Of a stretch of DNA of 64,000 bases, positions 11,958 through 24,064 are shown piece by piece; positions within the stretch are counted from its first letter, which is position 1; every line of letters starts with the position of its first letter. Both the position numbers and the translations under genes were made by a program. The stretch covers positions 117,250,989 to 117,314,988 of the forward strand of contig CM062815.1 of NCBI GenBank assembly GCA_031772625.1, written 5' to 3'. The notes below the pieces were generated by a model. That model was not told the DNA's origin, searched no databases, and worked only from the letters and a program-made list of their open reading frames with translations. The DNA comes from Pinus tabuliformis (taxonomy: Eukaryota > Streptophyta > Pinopsida > Pinales > Pinaceae).

Positions 11958-13389
11958 CTCATTCCTACAAGCATGAATGTACCCAAGCTCCCTCTTAACT
12001 AGGGATTTGACTAAGATCCCTCTTGACCAGGGACTTGCTTTCAGTAGCTCTTCAGGTGGAGATCATGGGACAACCAACTGCTTGTAGAACTCCTTCCTTT
12101 GATGTCATGAATTTCTTCTTTGTCATAGAGTCTACATCTTTTGGGACTTCTTCGTAGGGCACAAACCATCCATCACTTTCATCCATGAGTCAGTCATGTC
12201 ATCATTCCTTTCATTGGAAAGTGATACATTAGTCCATATTTGGTCCTCCTTCATGCTTTGTTTCCTTCTTCATGCCATGTTTCCTTAAGGATCTTTCATC
12301 CAGCTACATGGTCATCTGTGGTGGAAGACATCCACAACTCTTCCCTTGGAAACCTTGCATAAGCCCATCCATATATTGTTCAAAAATAAGAAATGAACAT
12401 TAAATCAAAATTACCTTTGTGATGGTCTTTCATCATGACATCTTCTAGTTTGCATCAACATCCTGCATACACATTGACACATCTCCAAAAGATATATACT
12501 GTCAAGGGTATCTTTTCTCTTTCAGACTTTATTAGAGTCTTCAAATCTTTCATGGAGATATTCTAGTCAAAACTTTCAGTCTTTGGATGTTGGTTGCCTT
12601 CTTCATAGTTGCATATTTCACTATCTCTTCCCTTCTTTCTTCACGCATTTTCCTTCCCAGGAACTTTCAATCAGAGTTCCTTCAATTTTTTGTCAACCAC
12701 CTCATATTTGATATGAGGACATATTATGTTGCTTTCATCTAGACAATGTGTGAACTATGCCTTCCTGCATCCTATCAAAGGTGGAAATCCTTTCTTTTGA
12801 TCATGCTCTCGAGATAGAGCATTTATCCATGTTACCTGCAACCATGTGACATGACTCTAGTTTATCAAATGCAAGCATACATACCTCTTTTTTTTTGTCA
12901 TCTTAGACTATCTTCAACAGCTTCCTTGACTGAAAGATTTTCAATTCCTTGATCTGCTTTACTTCTTTTGACATCGTACCATCATCCCATGAATTCCCAC
13001 AGGGTTGGAATTTTTTATGAAACCCTTGCTTCCTTTTAAATGGTGAATCCTCTAGTGAAGATTCCAATAGAGGATCTTGCATATACTCATCCAGCAAAAG
13101 TTCCTTTTTGACTGATGTATGATGAACTTTGAACTGGATGACCTTTTCCTTTTCCATAAGTACCACTTATGTTTCTCACGAGGTTACCAAGAGCTATATC
13201 CTTCCATAGGTGACTTCCATAGACTTCTATTTCAACCATCTTTCATGCTTCTCTATGATGATGTCACAAGCTCTTGCTTTCAATGCTTCTATGATTCCAT
13301 GGTGCATCTTATCATTTTCCTTATTGACTCATGATAGCCATATCTTATAACAGAAAATTTGAAAACAGGAACTTGAAAAGAATTAGGTG

Positions 13390-14270
13390 AGGAAGACTAT
13401 CTCAGTCATAATAGAGATCTTTTACTTCCTCTTTCTTGGACTTCTTCTTTTCAGCGTCCTCCACTTCTTCGTTGATATGGGCTTCTTCTCTTCCCCTTTT
13501 GTTATTGTCCTTATTTAGCTTAGGACAATCTCTCTTGTAATGCCCCTATTCTTGACCTCCATAACATTGAATCTTAGCCATGTTCTTCTTATTTTTTGGG
13601 GACCAAACTTTCCAAACCTTCCCTTTATTTTTGTCATTGTGGCATATGTTTGATTTTGTTGGCTTGATCTTGCATCAATTTTTTCCTTTAGTCTAGTTTC
13701 TTCAATTTTACATAGAGACCATAGATCTTGGAATGGAGTGGCTTCTTTCTTCCCATAAATACTTGAAGTAAAGTTACCCCATTCCTTTGGTAGTGCATTT
13801 AGTACTACAATGGTCATCTCTTTGTCAGACATTATTTCACCCAGATCTTGTAGTTGATCCCTTATTTCAGATATCCTCATAAAGTATGAGGCTATCCATT
13901 CTTCTTTTGATATCCTTAGCTTAGAGTTATTGCCTTAGAGAGATAACTTCTCCTGCAGTGCTTACGGAAACAACTCTACCAATGTCATATATTTCTTTTG
14001 AAGTGTCGAGTTTAGATACATAAGGGATGAGGGAATCCTTGATGGATTCTATGAGAATCCTTTGAGCCCTTACTTCTCCTTTCATAAACTTTGCAAGTGC
14101 CTAAGCATCTTCTTTTGGACGTATGGTGATTGAGCCCTTAACATGTAACATGACCGCATTTTCAATGAGATTCAGATCTGTCCTTTTTTTCCATGCAAGA
14201 TAGCTTGAAGCGCCCAACCAATTTGTTGCTTTCCTTGTAAAAAGACATTTTGACAGATTTAGATGTAGAC
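13390..14270 (-). pseudogene. Cop3 gag remains
   Basis: A copia Gag relic. Recognisable pieces on the minus strand are MSDKEMTIVVLNALPKEWGN (about 13840-13780), FQDLWSLCKIEETRLKEK (about 13735-13680), and the zinc-knuckle area with GHYKRDC near 13540-13520, followed by a Lys/Glu-rich tail ending VKDLYYD near 13395. This parallels the IRDLHY end of the Cop2 Gag. Upstream, towards the primer site, Gag-like sequence continues to about 14270 but is worn. Broken, several breaks. Confidence 0.75.
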
Positions 14271-14802
14271 ATAAATATAGTTACTTGTGAAGATGCTTCT
14301 TCCACTTGCCGCCTCCTTGAATTTGATGATGATATGGATAATAGAGAGCTTCTCCTTGATGAAGATATTTCTCTTCAAGAATGATCCTTGACTCCACAAA
14401 GAGGGAGATCACTTTAGATCCTTTGATGGTGATGTCCTTGTTGATGATGATCAATGATGACTTCTTGATGATGTCTTGATGCTCCTTGGATGATCTTATT
14501 CAATGGTAAGGATCTTGCTTCAACGAAAGGGAGATTGCCTTTGAAGATGATGAGAATGTCCTTGATCTTGCTTCCCTTGGATGAATAGTCTTCAAGATAT
14601 TTTGATTTGTAGGTATCCTTAACTTGAGTAGGGTCTTTATGGTCTTTTGAGGATCCCAAGACTTCTTCTTCGATCTAGATTTTGACACGTCTTTGTAGAT
14701 CTTGACTTTGATTTGATGTCCTTCGAGATTTGATCCTTGAGTTCTTGTGTGTCCCTTGATGAGATGCCCTTTCCTTGATTTGTCACCTTAGCTTTCATAC
14801 CA

Positions 14803-15934
14803 TGTTGAGAAATCTAGGGCATTAGGATTAGGAGACTTCTCTATAATGATAACTACTTGTGAATGCTTTTTACTTCTTTAGATTAGAATCTTCTCATTCG
14901 TTAGATTATTATAGTGTTCTTCTTCATCAAACAACTACCAAAGCATAAACAATAAAGAGACAAGAGACACAGAATGTAAGAGATCATCTAGGGCCAAAAC
15001 CTCTCCAACTTGAGAAGAAAACCCAAATGAATTCTTCTTCTTATAGAGACTTCAATGGACGAATACCAAGACCAAGACCCTGACCCTTGACCTATTTTCC
15101 TCTCCAAGACCAAGTCACAAGACCCTTCTGCTAAGTTAGCACAAGTCAACCTGCCTCCTTGCATTGCACTTCTCGGCTACCCTGAAATTTTCGATCTCTT
15201 TTCTACAGACCTGCAATTCGTACTTCTTCAATTTCGCACGTGGGAGGAGCTAGAACGAGCTTGGAGGTGTTTCCCTTCTTCACTATACTTGGAGACTTCT
15301 CTAGATGACCTCGGCTAGCAATGGAGTTGGTTTGGTGATCCTTTCAGTGACTTACTCTTGGACTGTTTTGACACTACTGCAGAAATCCTAGTTTTCTGCC
15401 ACACGTGTGAAGATACTAGCCCAAAAAAAATGCTAAATAGCTTCGATAAGTTTCCTCCTTCCTTCGCTTGGTTATAGGCTTCCTTCTTCATGAACTTCGC
15501 ACTTCTTTTTTGCCTTTTATCCTTGACCGAAATTTTGTCTCTAGCATGAAGGTCGAGCTGCCTATTTATAGTGGTTTGCTCATCAAAATGAGTCGGCATC
15601 TCCCAGTGACAAGGCCGACATGCCTTTCTAGAATTTTCTTAAGGCCGGCTTCAAGGTGACCTTGTGACATGGTCTTGGAGGGTTCACCAATTTTCTTTTA
15701 CAATAAATTACATGCCCAAATGGGTCTTTCATCTTTGACGTTGACTCTATAGACTACTTTTATGATGACTAATCCTAAAGGCTCACAATGGGAGCCTTAA
15801 CTAAAAACAAAATTCCTTGATCGTGAAACCCATGATTCAAGCATTACAAAAATAATTTTATTTTTCTTCTTTACATTCTTAAAATCATAATTACACGTCA
15901 TTATGAAGACCGAACCTAGTCACACTTTTCAACA
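14803..15934 (-). repeat. Cop3 5' LTR
   Basis: 1132 bases; plus-strand TGTTGAGAAATCTAGGG...CACTTTTCAACA. Read on the minus strand it begins with the shared head GACTAGGTTCGGTCTTCAT. A TATAAATAG-type box is near 15568-15577 (minus). The primer site lies at 14802-14791. Confidence 0.85.
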
Positions 15935-16430
15935 ATATGCAAGTTTGAAAAAACACAAATTTGTTGAAGTAATATCACAAGTGGGAGAATCAATGACACT
16001 CTCTAGTGCTGATAATAGTTTGGCTCAAATACATCAAGGCTAAAGAAGCCATAAATGGATTAAGTTCGCAAATAAAACCACATTGAATCGCATGCTTTCT
16101 CGATTTAAAGCCCCAACTTGGTCATATGGGATAATGTTGGAAACCAGGGGCTCCTTTGGTTGATAACAATGCAAGAGATGGTGGTCAAAGATAAATAACT
16201 ATCAATCATTTAATTTCACAATGGTAATTCAAAATTTTCTTTCTAATTTTGAAGTTTCAACCTTGTGAAATACTAAGAAATTGATGGTGGTTTTTTTTTC
16301 TCATTCAAATCACTTAGTACCATTGTCCGTGAGCTTAAGAGAGCCAAGTTTGATGTCGTGGAGTCGTCCTTGCATCCTCAACCCATCACCAATATCTTCC
16401 AATGCTTTCCAACAAGGCTCTGATACTAGT
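15935..16430 (-). mobile_element. Internal remnant of an older LTR element (host of Cop3)
   Basis: Lies between the Cop3 LTR and a primer-site-like AAGGCTCTGATACTA (16416-16430; minus TAGTATCAGAGCCTT). The start of its internal region runs leftward on the minus strand, but I see no domain I can name. Confidence 0.45.
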
Positions 16431-16587
16431 GTTGAAGAAGTGTCACTAGACACATAATTTTATTAATAAGGAAAAATAATTACAACAATAGTGAGGGCAC
16501 AATCCTATGTACCTTGTTATTTAGGCAGGTACTTGTGCACGGGTCTGAGTGCCTAGGCGTGTAGAAGTTGTGTGATACACCCTTAAC
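16431..16587 (-). repeat. LTR fragment, interrupted by hAT1
   Basis: Plus strand starts TGTTGAAGAAGTGTCAC next to the primer-site-like sequence. The minus reading contains TTATTAATAAAATT, as in a U5/polyadenylation region. The hAT transposon starts at 16588, and the LTR presumably resumes at 23090. Its far end could not be fixed. Confidence 0.5.
16580..16587. repeat. hAT1 left target-site duplication CCCTTAAC
   Basis: Eight bases identical to 23082-23089, directly outside the terminal inverted repeats. Eight bases is the hAT standard. Confidence 0.8.
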
Positions 16588-16699
16588 CTATGTCACATGA
16601 TGTGAGGACATGGGACATGAAGGACACAAAAATACGAGTATCTGACATGTGACACAATGACCCTCCAAAACATGAGACAAAGGACATGTTATATGTATA

Positions 16700-19600
16700 T
16701 ATAGATAAATAGATAGATAGAGTAGAAAATTCAATCTAAAAACGAAAACATGTACATGATGATGATCCAAATTCAATCATACAGTATACATACAATCATC
16801 AATGATACAACTAGTACTTACTACTACATCAATGATGAGATTGACAAACGTAAGAAATTAACCATAAATTGTAGTTTTCTCTTTAAGCCATCAAAATCAA
16901 AATGTATTACATAGATACTAAGTCCCAAATCACTAAGTCATAGATACTCTGTGCGGGAATGCCAATGGCAAATAGGAAATACAAAACAGTGTAGATATTA
17001 GAACCACAAATCACGATGGAAGAATCTCATAGGCTAAGTTACCCACCATTTTGTGGGTGATATCCCTAGGAGAATTTTTTTCTCTAAAATAGTCCTCAAC
17101 TGACAACCAACAACCCCTTGTAGCCACCAACTAGCTCATTATGCCTTTTCTCTGCCACCTGAGCCAACGATGTGGTCCCTCGCCCATCTGCCATGATAGT
17201 ATGTTTGAAGGTGGGCCTCCCGAATCTAAAGGTATGCCTTGTCATGTGGTAATTGAGTATTGTAGTTTGCTTATCATGAACACTTCTGGGCATGGATTAA
17301 TGGGGGGGGGGGATTTGGCGGAAAGAATGCGTTAGGTTTGTGCCCTTGTCCCCAACCCCCTTTTGGATATTAACCTTGTACCCTAGTCTCGTGGCATCTC
17401 TTTTTCTGATCATGTTGCTTTAGGGATGACATTTCATGAGAAACCCTGATTTTGCTTAGGTGGTCCCACTCCCTTATTCACTTATATTACCTTCTTTCCA
17501 CTCATTATCACCCCATTCATCATTTATCCCACCTGGGTCCACATTCCTCCACTGGGTCCACATAGGGTCAGTTTGCCCCTTCCCCTTGCCCACACCTTTG
17601 GTCATGGCCTGGAATGAAGCCCGAAGGTTGATGCAGCTAAAAAGAAAGATAAAAGCATTTTTGGCCACATTCAACAGGAAAATGTACCACAAAATGCAAA
17701 AGATGGATGGGACAAACACATTTAGCTCGTGGGAAAAAGTCAATACATGAGCTCTACCCCATCATCATGGCCATCACCTTGGTTCCTATAGGTTCTATGA
17801 ACCTCCTTCATCATATAGGAACCCTTGATTGTCCCAACCCCTGGTGGGCAATGAACCGCCTTAACTTTAAGGGGGGTATTCACTGCTATATCTTATACAT
17901 CATGCTCTTACCCTTGAGCCCCGAGTAGTTAATCAAAGATAATCATAAAAAGGCAAAAGGCAATAAAAGAAGGGTGAAAAATCAAGGCCGGGGACCTCAT
18001 GTACCACGATTGCTCCCTCTTATACATTATAAACCCAAGTGTGGGCTTCCTCTTATTAGCTACCCTTGCACCCCAACATGTGACCCAGGGCTGCCCCTTC
18101 TCATCCCCTACTTCATTCACCTATCTGTCACATGCCACCACCTTTGAAGGATGTGCCTTGAAAATATTATCCCCTTTAGAAGTAGAAACCACTTAATAAG
18201 ATCCTTGGTTAACCCCATTTGGAGTTTAGGAGACATTGGCACATCCCGAAGCCCATTATAGAAGGGCAGACCATTATGAAGTCCCCACTTGTGGTCCATG
18301 ATTGATAAGTTCATTTACTCGATTTCTCCAATGACTAGTTGTACTGGAAGGCTAGGGGATGCATTGGATCTTATGCAGGATTGCAGATGGTCTCCATCTT
18401 GGGTTTGGTCTCCCTATACGGGGTCCTAACCCGCCAGAGGGCTACATTGGCACATGCAAGGTGCGCGTTGAGAGCCATTGGACTCCATAGTAACAGACAA
18501 CATTCCATTGATCCCGATAGGCATTCCAAGATTGCCCATGGTTCACTTATTGGACGAGGAAGACGCACTTGATCCATCATGTCTTGCTGGCCCCAGATTT
18601 GCACCATACACTTGGCAGATGATCCATGACTTGCACGATGATGTGGCATCACCTACACCATCATCCTAGCCCTTGTAGGCGATCTACAAGCATCTTCGAT
18701 TAGTTTGGAGACCCATGAGGACTCTTGTGTGCCCCCACGTGTCATTTGGAGCACCACAGGTTATTACAAGGGGCCAACCCCTTGTTCACTGCTTTTGAGG
18801 GCCCTACTCTTCATTATGGCACACATGGACCTCATTAGGCCTTTTAGAGGGCCCTACAACATGCATAAATTATTATTTGACCTCTTGAGAGGCTTATTCT
18901 TTCATTTACTAGCTAGTTTGGTGGGCTTGTCACCAAAAAGTTGAATTATTAGAACATTATTTTATTTTTGGGGGTCATGTAGGCCAAGGGGGTTAATTTG
19001 AACTCCTAATTAGTGTATAAATACAAGTGAGGTGAGTTCATTTGCTCATCATCACTTTGGATTGGATCTTTTCTCTCTCTTGAAAATTTCGCACTTTTTC
19101 TAGAGGATGAATTGGAGCTTTATGGATGAATTTTGATGTGTGGATATTGGTCTATCTTATCTTGGAGCTTCTCTTTTGTCAATTGTGGATGGATGGATAT
19201 ACTCTATTACATGTAAGTACATGCTTTTAATGTTATTCTTGTTTTATTGTCATATACATTAGACTAGGATTTTCATTATTTTTAGGGCTAATTGGTGCAT
19301 GCATTTACTGCTTTAAATTGTGGAATTTTGGCTCTATTATAACATCTCTCAATGTATGGGCCATGTAATGTGAACGAAATCTCCTATGGGTAATTCTATC
19401 AACAAATTGACCTTGATAAGCCATCTCCTTTGCACATCAAAGTATAAACGTTGCAAGATTGCTTCTCTTTGACCTAGAAGGCTAGAAAAGTAGTCTTGAG
19501 GCCTCCTTGACCAAGAACCAAAGGTCTCACTCGTTCATCATAGACTCCTTTGATCTACCAAGAGGTGGTCACCTAAAATCATATATTTTTAACATTTTTC

Positions 19601-20351
19601 CAGGTCTAGCCAAGTTGGGTCACCTAGGGCATCATTTTCCTGACAAACTATCCATCCAAAAAGTTTGATCTCCTAGGATCTCCTGCGCTGGTGTCTCCTC
19701 AAGGCCTCTAATTTTGAAGCCATTTCAACGGTGGAGTTGGGAGAAAAGCCAAGCCCTAGCTCCGAGATCAAACTTTGCCCTAGCATCCCCAAGGCTAGTA
19801 CCTTATAGGATCAATTCAACACCTTCAAGTGAGAATTCTTTCTTTGATCCTTTCCCCCACCTTGTTTAGGGTAAGAACATCATTGGTTTCCATACTCTTT
19901 CCTCCTACCCTAGACTGGGTCCACTTGGTCTTGTGTGGTCCCGTTCCTTTGAAAAGACAATTCTTCAAGAACCATTTGGGATACCAATTTCAACAAGGAT
20001 TTTAGGGATTGGGAAACTCCTTCACAAGTCATATCCCATAAACCTAACCCTCAAATCCTCCCTTCCTTTCCCTAGAAGACATTGTACCTTGCTTAGAAGG
20101 CAAGCAAGCTCCATCCTTCAAGCTCTTTCAGGAAAGGGATTATTTGGGTCAACTCATATCCAATCAATTGATTTATCCTTCATCAGTGACTCCATAATAT
20201 ACCGGGTCTCCTCCCATCAGTGAAAGTCTGTAAAGAGAAGGGAGCCTTAGCTGAGGTGAAAATGGGCTAAGTCTCCATTTGTTGCCCTTGGCCTAACATT
20301 TTCCCTTTAGGAATCCCCTTTAGGTCCCCTGCTAGTTTGAGCGGTAACAAG
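16700..20351. other. hAT1 3' part without a recognised gene; promoter-like stretch
   Basis: No coding domain was recognised on either strand. Features seen: an 11-base G run at 17302-17312; a TATA box (TATAAATA, 19016-19023) followed by a CT-rich tract near 19070 and a GTAAGTA after 19211, as in an LTR or gene leader reading rightward; otherwise unique-looking DNA. A nested LTR-type insertion is possible, but no terminal repeats were found. Confidence 0.4.
19016..19023 (+). promoter_or_regulatory. TATA box candidate
   Basis: TATAAATA in GTGTATAAATACAAGTG, about 45 bases before a TCTCTCTCTTG tract. The layout resembles a plant core promoter or LTR promoter. No gene follows that I can name. 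Confidence 0.4.
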
Positions 20352-22659
20352 CTATAGCTCATCAACATCACTACCACCACTGTTGTCTTTTGCATCCTCC
20401 TCCTCTATATCCAATGTAATCTTTGCATCTACTGGTGTGGAGGATGACTCCTCAAGAGTATCACAATCATCAAAAGTGACAGGCTCTAGCACTAGCTCAT
20501 TAAAATCCAAGTTGGCAAATGTCAACTCAACACTGTTGTCTAAACCATATCATCGGGAAACACATCCCTCATCTTTGTCTTTCCCTTCAACCACTTCTCC
20601 CTTTGCCTATAAATAAGATGAAGGTTGGTGTGCACATAGACCATTGTCTTTGCCCTGGATTGCTCAAGCTTGCTCTTCTTCAAACTATACAGATTCCAAT
20701 ATGTGCTTCAATTCCTCTCGCAATAAGAGGATGAAGTAACTTGATAGATGAGCCTCATGGCTAACTATTGTAGAGGAGGGCATGTTGCCCCAGTTTCCCA
20801 CCAAGCATAGAACTTCTTAGCCCCCTGTTTCTAATCACATCATAGCCTGCAAATCTCCCAGTGCTAGTGGGAAACTTTTCAAATGCATCCTCCACCTCAT
20901 CAAGGGATGCTCTATCTTGAAATATCCTTCTAAATGCATTCTTCCTCCCTTGTGAAACCTCAATATCCATGTGAAGAGGTAATCTGCGTGAAGGTCAACC
21001 ATTGAGCCACCCATTGCTGTAGTATTTTGGATCCAATGAGTGAGCCAAGCAATGCAGAGGTGTGCAATTCTTGTCCCACCTGCTGACAAGAATATCTTGT
21101 ATGGTGGTGAAGAAGAACTACATTGATGTCCATACTTAGGGCACTCATTTTGAAAAATAATGGTCCTTACAGACTCAATCATGGAATCCCACCCCTCATA
21201 AACCTCTCCTAGGCGGGGTTGGTCTTTGTCTGCAAATTCTAACAAAGCAATGACAGGGTCCATGATCTTAATAGTAAGATCTACCCTCTCCCACCAAACA
21301 TCATCTAACATTGTATCCTTGACTTTTTTTAAGGTTGCTTGATTTGAATTTCTCCAAAAAGACCAAAACTTTGAAATAGCCATGGCCCCAAGAGCAAGAT
21401 GACTGCAGAGGCAAACCGTGTATCTGAAATTTTCAACAATGATAGATGTGTGCACTCTTTGTAGATTGTGAGGATATTGGTATGATTTTGTTCAAAGTTG
21501 CGGATATGGTGTGCATCTTCAATAAGATTTTCAATCCATGGCACATCAGAAGCAATAGATTTAAATGGTAAATTCAAAGAATGGACAATGCAAGGTGTTC
21601 AAAATATTTGTGGATATTTAGCTTCCATAATCATACCAACAACTTTGCAAATAGGGCATTGTTGGTAATGATTTGCACGCAAGAATCAACACCTACATCT
21701 TCAATAACTTTAATGAACAACTCACCATATATTGTGCATTATTGTATTTTCCAAGAGCATTAACTACTCTCAAGAAAATTGGTCTATTCAAGGAAGACAC
21801 CATGAAGTTGATGAGTGGATGGCGTGTTGCATCTGTTCATCCATTAGAAATAATACTAACCCTAGATGTTGGCCATACTCATTTAATATGCTCAATCATT
21901 TTATCCACCTCCTTTGCCTTAACCAACAATGTGGTTCTAAGCTTCTCTGAACTAAGAAGCACATACCTTAATGCAACCCCTTGATCTAGAGATTGACACA
22001 TCTCAATAAATAAAGGTCACTGTGCAACATTATATGATATGAAGTTGAGAAAGAAAAACAAACCAATGGTAAGATCAATCTCTTCTCACCTCTCTTACTG
22101 AAATATCTTGTCCACTGGACCAAGTGCCCTCCTTTTTGTTGCTTGACTTGCATCCCCATTGGAACTCGCAAATAGATAATTGCTTTTTCCTCAAGAATGC
22201 AAGAGGATCCTCATTCTTGTTTTTCTTAGATGATGCAGCCACCATTGCCACACCAACATTGGCCTCTCTTTCTAGTCATTTCCTAATTGATGCACTCACT
22301 CCTGGACACGCTCCAAGTCCACAAGATGTGCCCAACAAATGCCCTTTCACACAGAAATAAGTTCTATTGAATTGATGGTTGTAAAAGTTGCACGTCCAAA
22401 GAACATTGCCTCCTCCCTTTAACTTGCTCCCTAACCCTTGATGTCTTGTAACATACTTGTACAATGGATATTTCAATTCTTGAGCCTATTGTCTTGCTAA
22501 AAGGATGTTTCTCCCAACATTTGAAGCTGCTGTTGCAATGCCACTTCCAACAAATGGAATACTAGCATACTCTAATGAAATTGAAAGAGGGGGGGCATTA
22601 TTAATGGGAGCATTCCTCTGCTTCTTTTGCCCCTTTCCTGCTGCCTTTGATTGAGCCAT
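20352..22659 (-). pseudogene. hAT1 transposase (BED finger, DUF659, dimerisation domain), dead
   Basis: The start is the ATG at 22659 (MAQSKAAGKGQKK). A BED-type finger covers about 22470-22280 (NVLWTCNFYNHQF, then YFCVKGHLL); the second Cys of the usual C-x2-C is Tyr here. A DUF659/catalytic region covers about 21960-21500. The first acidic block, expected SDGWTDA, reads SNG-stop-TDA near 21822-21850. The second, expected TDNA, reads TNNA near 21660-21672. Then ALSIL, KISDTRFAS (about 21400) and LEFADKDQPRLGEVYEGWD (about 21240-21180) follow. The dimerisation end lies at about 20800-20600 (WWETG, SSSYCER, AKTMVYVHTNL). An intron-like stretch sits near 22115-21990. Both catalytic Asp blocks are changed and several stops occur, so it cannot encode a working transposase. 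Confidence 0.85.
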
Positions 22660-23081
22660 TATTGCTATGAATGTAAAGAAAAATGGATTGTTGTAAGGTT
22701 GTGCATGTAAACAAAAACGGATCGGTAGGCTGCTATAGAAAAAATAAAACAATTTGGAAGGGAAATCCACTTACTTGCACCTTGAATCTCTCTAAAACTC
22801 GTGTTCCTCCTTTGTTGGTCGTCCACACACACCTACAACTCCAAAACCACAAACACAAATGAGGGAAATTGGCCCAAAATTGACTTTTAGAAGTGCGCAG
22901 GGTCGATTTTTTTGCGGACACGTGCCACAAAATTGGGGACGATTTTAGCACGTGCCTGACTTGAGTCAAACTCGTGCCCCTCACCTTGGACACGAGTCAA
23001 ACTTGTGTCGGGCATGTGTCATCATCATGTCGTGTTCGACACAAAAGATTCATGATGGGGGGGGCATCTCATGTTACTTAG

Positions 23082-23089
23082 CCCTTAAC
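23082..23089. repeat. hAT1 right target-site duplication CCCTTAAC
   Basis: Copy of 16580-16587, directly after the right terminus. Confidence 0.8.
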
Positions 23090-23795
23090 CTTAGTAATTA
23101 CTTTAGTGATTAAAGTAATTTCTTTTCTAAGAAAAAAGTGAGTTAATCTAACAAAATGTGAATATTTTGCATTAGTGAATTAGATGAATCTCAACCATCA
23201 ATCTCAGTTAATGTCGAGATCTAATCTCAACTATCAACCACTTTGGAGATTAGGGTCGTGGATTCAGTTACAACTGAAGCTTAGAAAAGAAAGTCTAGGC
23301 CAAAGTAGAAGACACACAAGACATCTTGAGCACAAGACATAGTGAGAGTGAGATATTAGTGACTGGGTGGAGAAGGACTTCCATTCAATTGTGCTGGGTT
23401 CAAGGAAGGTGAAAGGAGCAACAAGGGAGATCCATGTCAGCTAGGACAAATCAAAGGATAGATCTAGGGTTTGATTAGTTGGATTACATCTAGGTTCATT
23501 GTTGTCTATGTAATTTCTGCAGAGGGCCATTTTCTCAGTTAGGGAGCCCGAGTAGGTTTTGAGTTATTAATGAAGAATTATTTGATTGGGCATAAAGCTT
23601 GTGTTTGCTTATGTGATTGAGATTGGTTGTGTTATTTGATTATGTTGAATATTTTTGTTTATGTTAAGATCCCAATCATGCTTTTATTCAGTGAATCTGT
23701 GATAAATCTGCTAGGAAATAAATTTCCAGGTTACCAGGTTCATAATTTAACATACCTCACATCAAGATGAGCTAGGATTTCCAAAGGTGACACAA
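23090..23795. other. Repeat-like DNA, no gene recognised
   Basis: AT-rich stretch with a purine-rich middle (23270-23420) and TTATTAATGAAGAATTATTTG near 23566. It may continue the LTR cut by hAT1 or be another LTR. No terminal repeats or coding domain could be fixed. Confidence 0.3.
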
Positions 23796-24010
23796 TAGGA
23801 CAAGGAAGGAGGCATTAAATCCTATTCCCCTTTAGTGACAAATTCCTGAACTTTTCACATAGACCGAAGTTTGGAAAATGTTGCCTTTTGTGAAAATTTC
23901 TACAACTTGATCATATGCAAGGCAAAAGAGCACTTCAAGAATGTGATCTTGATGGAGCTTTCCAATTTTCCATTTTCACATAGAATATTGTAAACCAATG
24001 TTTTCTCCCT
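23796..24010 (-). mobile_element. Copia RNase H end, fragment
   Basis: The minus strand gives a worn copia C-terminus, with a short IKITFLKCS segment and then FSKLRSM and EFVTKGE, like the end of plant copia RNase H. Very broken, and in the opposite sense to the adjoining fragment. Confidence 0.45.
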
Positions 24011-24064
24011 TCTAGTTTGGAGTCAAACTCATTGCTACCTGTAGTACAACTAAAATAGATACCA

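Larger units (their letters stand above)
11958..15934 (-). mobile_element. Cop3: Ty1/copia-type LTR element, gag side, interrupted by Cop2
   Basis: On the minus strand: 5' LTR 15934-14803, primer site TGGTATGAAAGC, a worn gag (about 14270-13390), then long internal DNA to 11958. The internal DNA resumes at 5951-5894 on the other side of Cop2. No pol is seen. Several internal blocks match Cop5 (30340-31430), including a conserved GTATGTATGCTTG...TTGCAG stretch and iterated purine-tract-like blocks (11988-12032). The 3' LTR is not in the window; it may lie beyond Cop1. The element is broken, with many breaks, and is older than Cop2, which it contains. Confidence 0.75.
16588..23081 (-). mobile_element. 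hAT1: hAT-superfamily DNA transposon, 6.5 kb
   Basis: Bounded by an exact 8-base target duplication, CCCTTAAC. Imperfect terminal inverted repeats read CTATGTCACATGATG at the left and CTAAGTAACATGAGATG at the right (reverse complement). The subterminal parts are rich in GACACG/GTGTC-like words on both sides (16600-16700 and 22900-23050). A dead transposase gene runs on the minus strand (22659-20352). The 3.7 kb between the gene end and the left terminus is large for this family and may include another, unrecognised insertion. Confidence 0.8.

Noticed and set aside
17096-18944. Many short frames on both strands (60-96 residues)
   Set aside because: Overlapping frames with no domain and no conserved start, as expected from GC-richer random DNA.
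17054-19400. A single LTR from TGTGGGTGAT to TATCAACA
   Set aside because: The ends look LTR-like, but the flanking five bases do not match, no primer site follows, and no second copy is present.
20383-20734. Plus-strand frames of 71-78 residues
   Set aside because: Antisense of the hAT1 transposase C-terminus.
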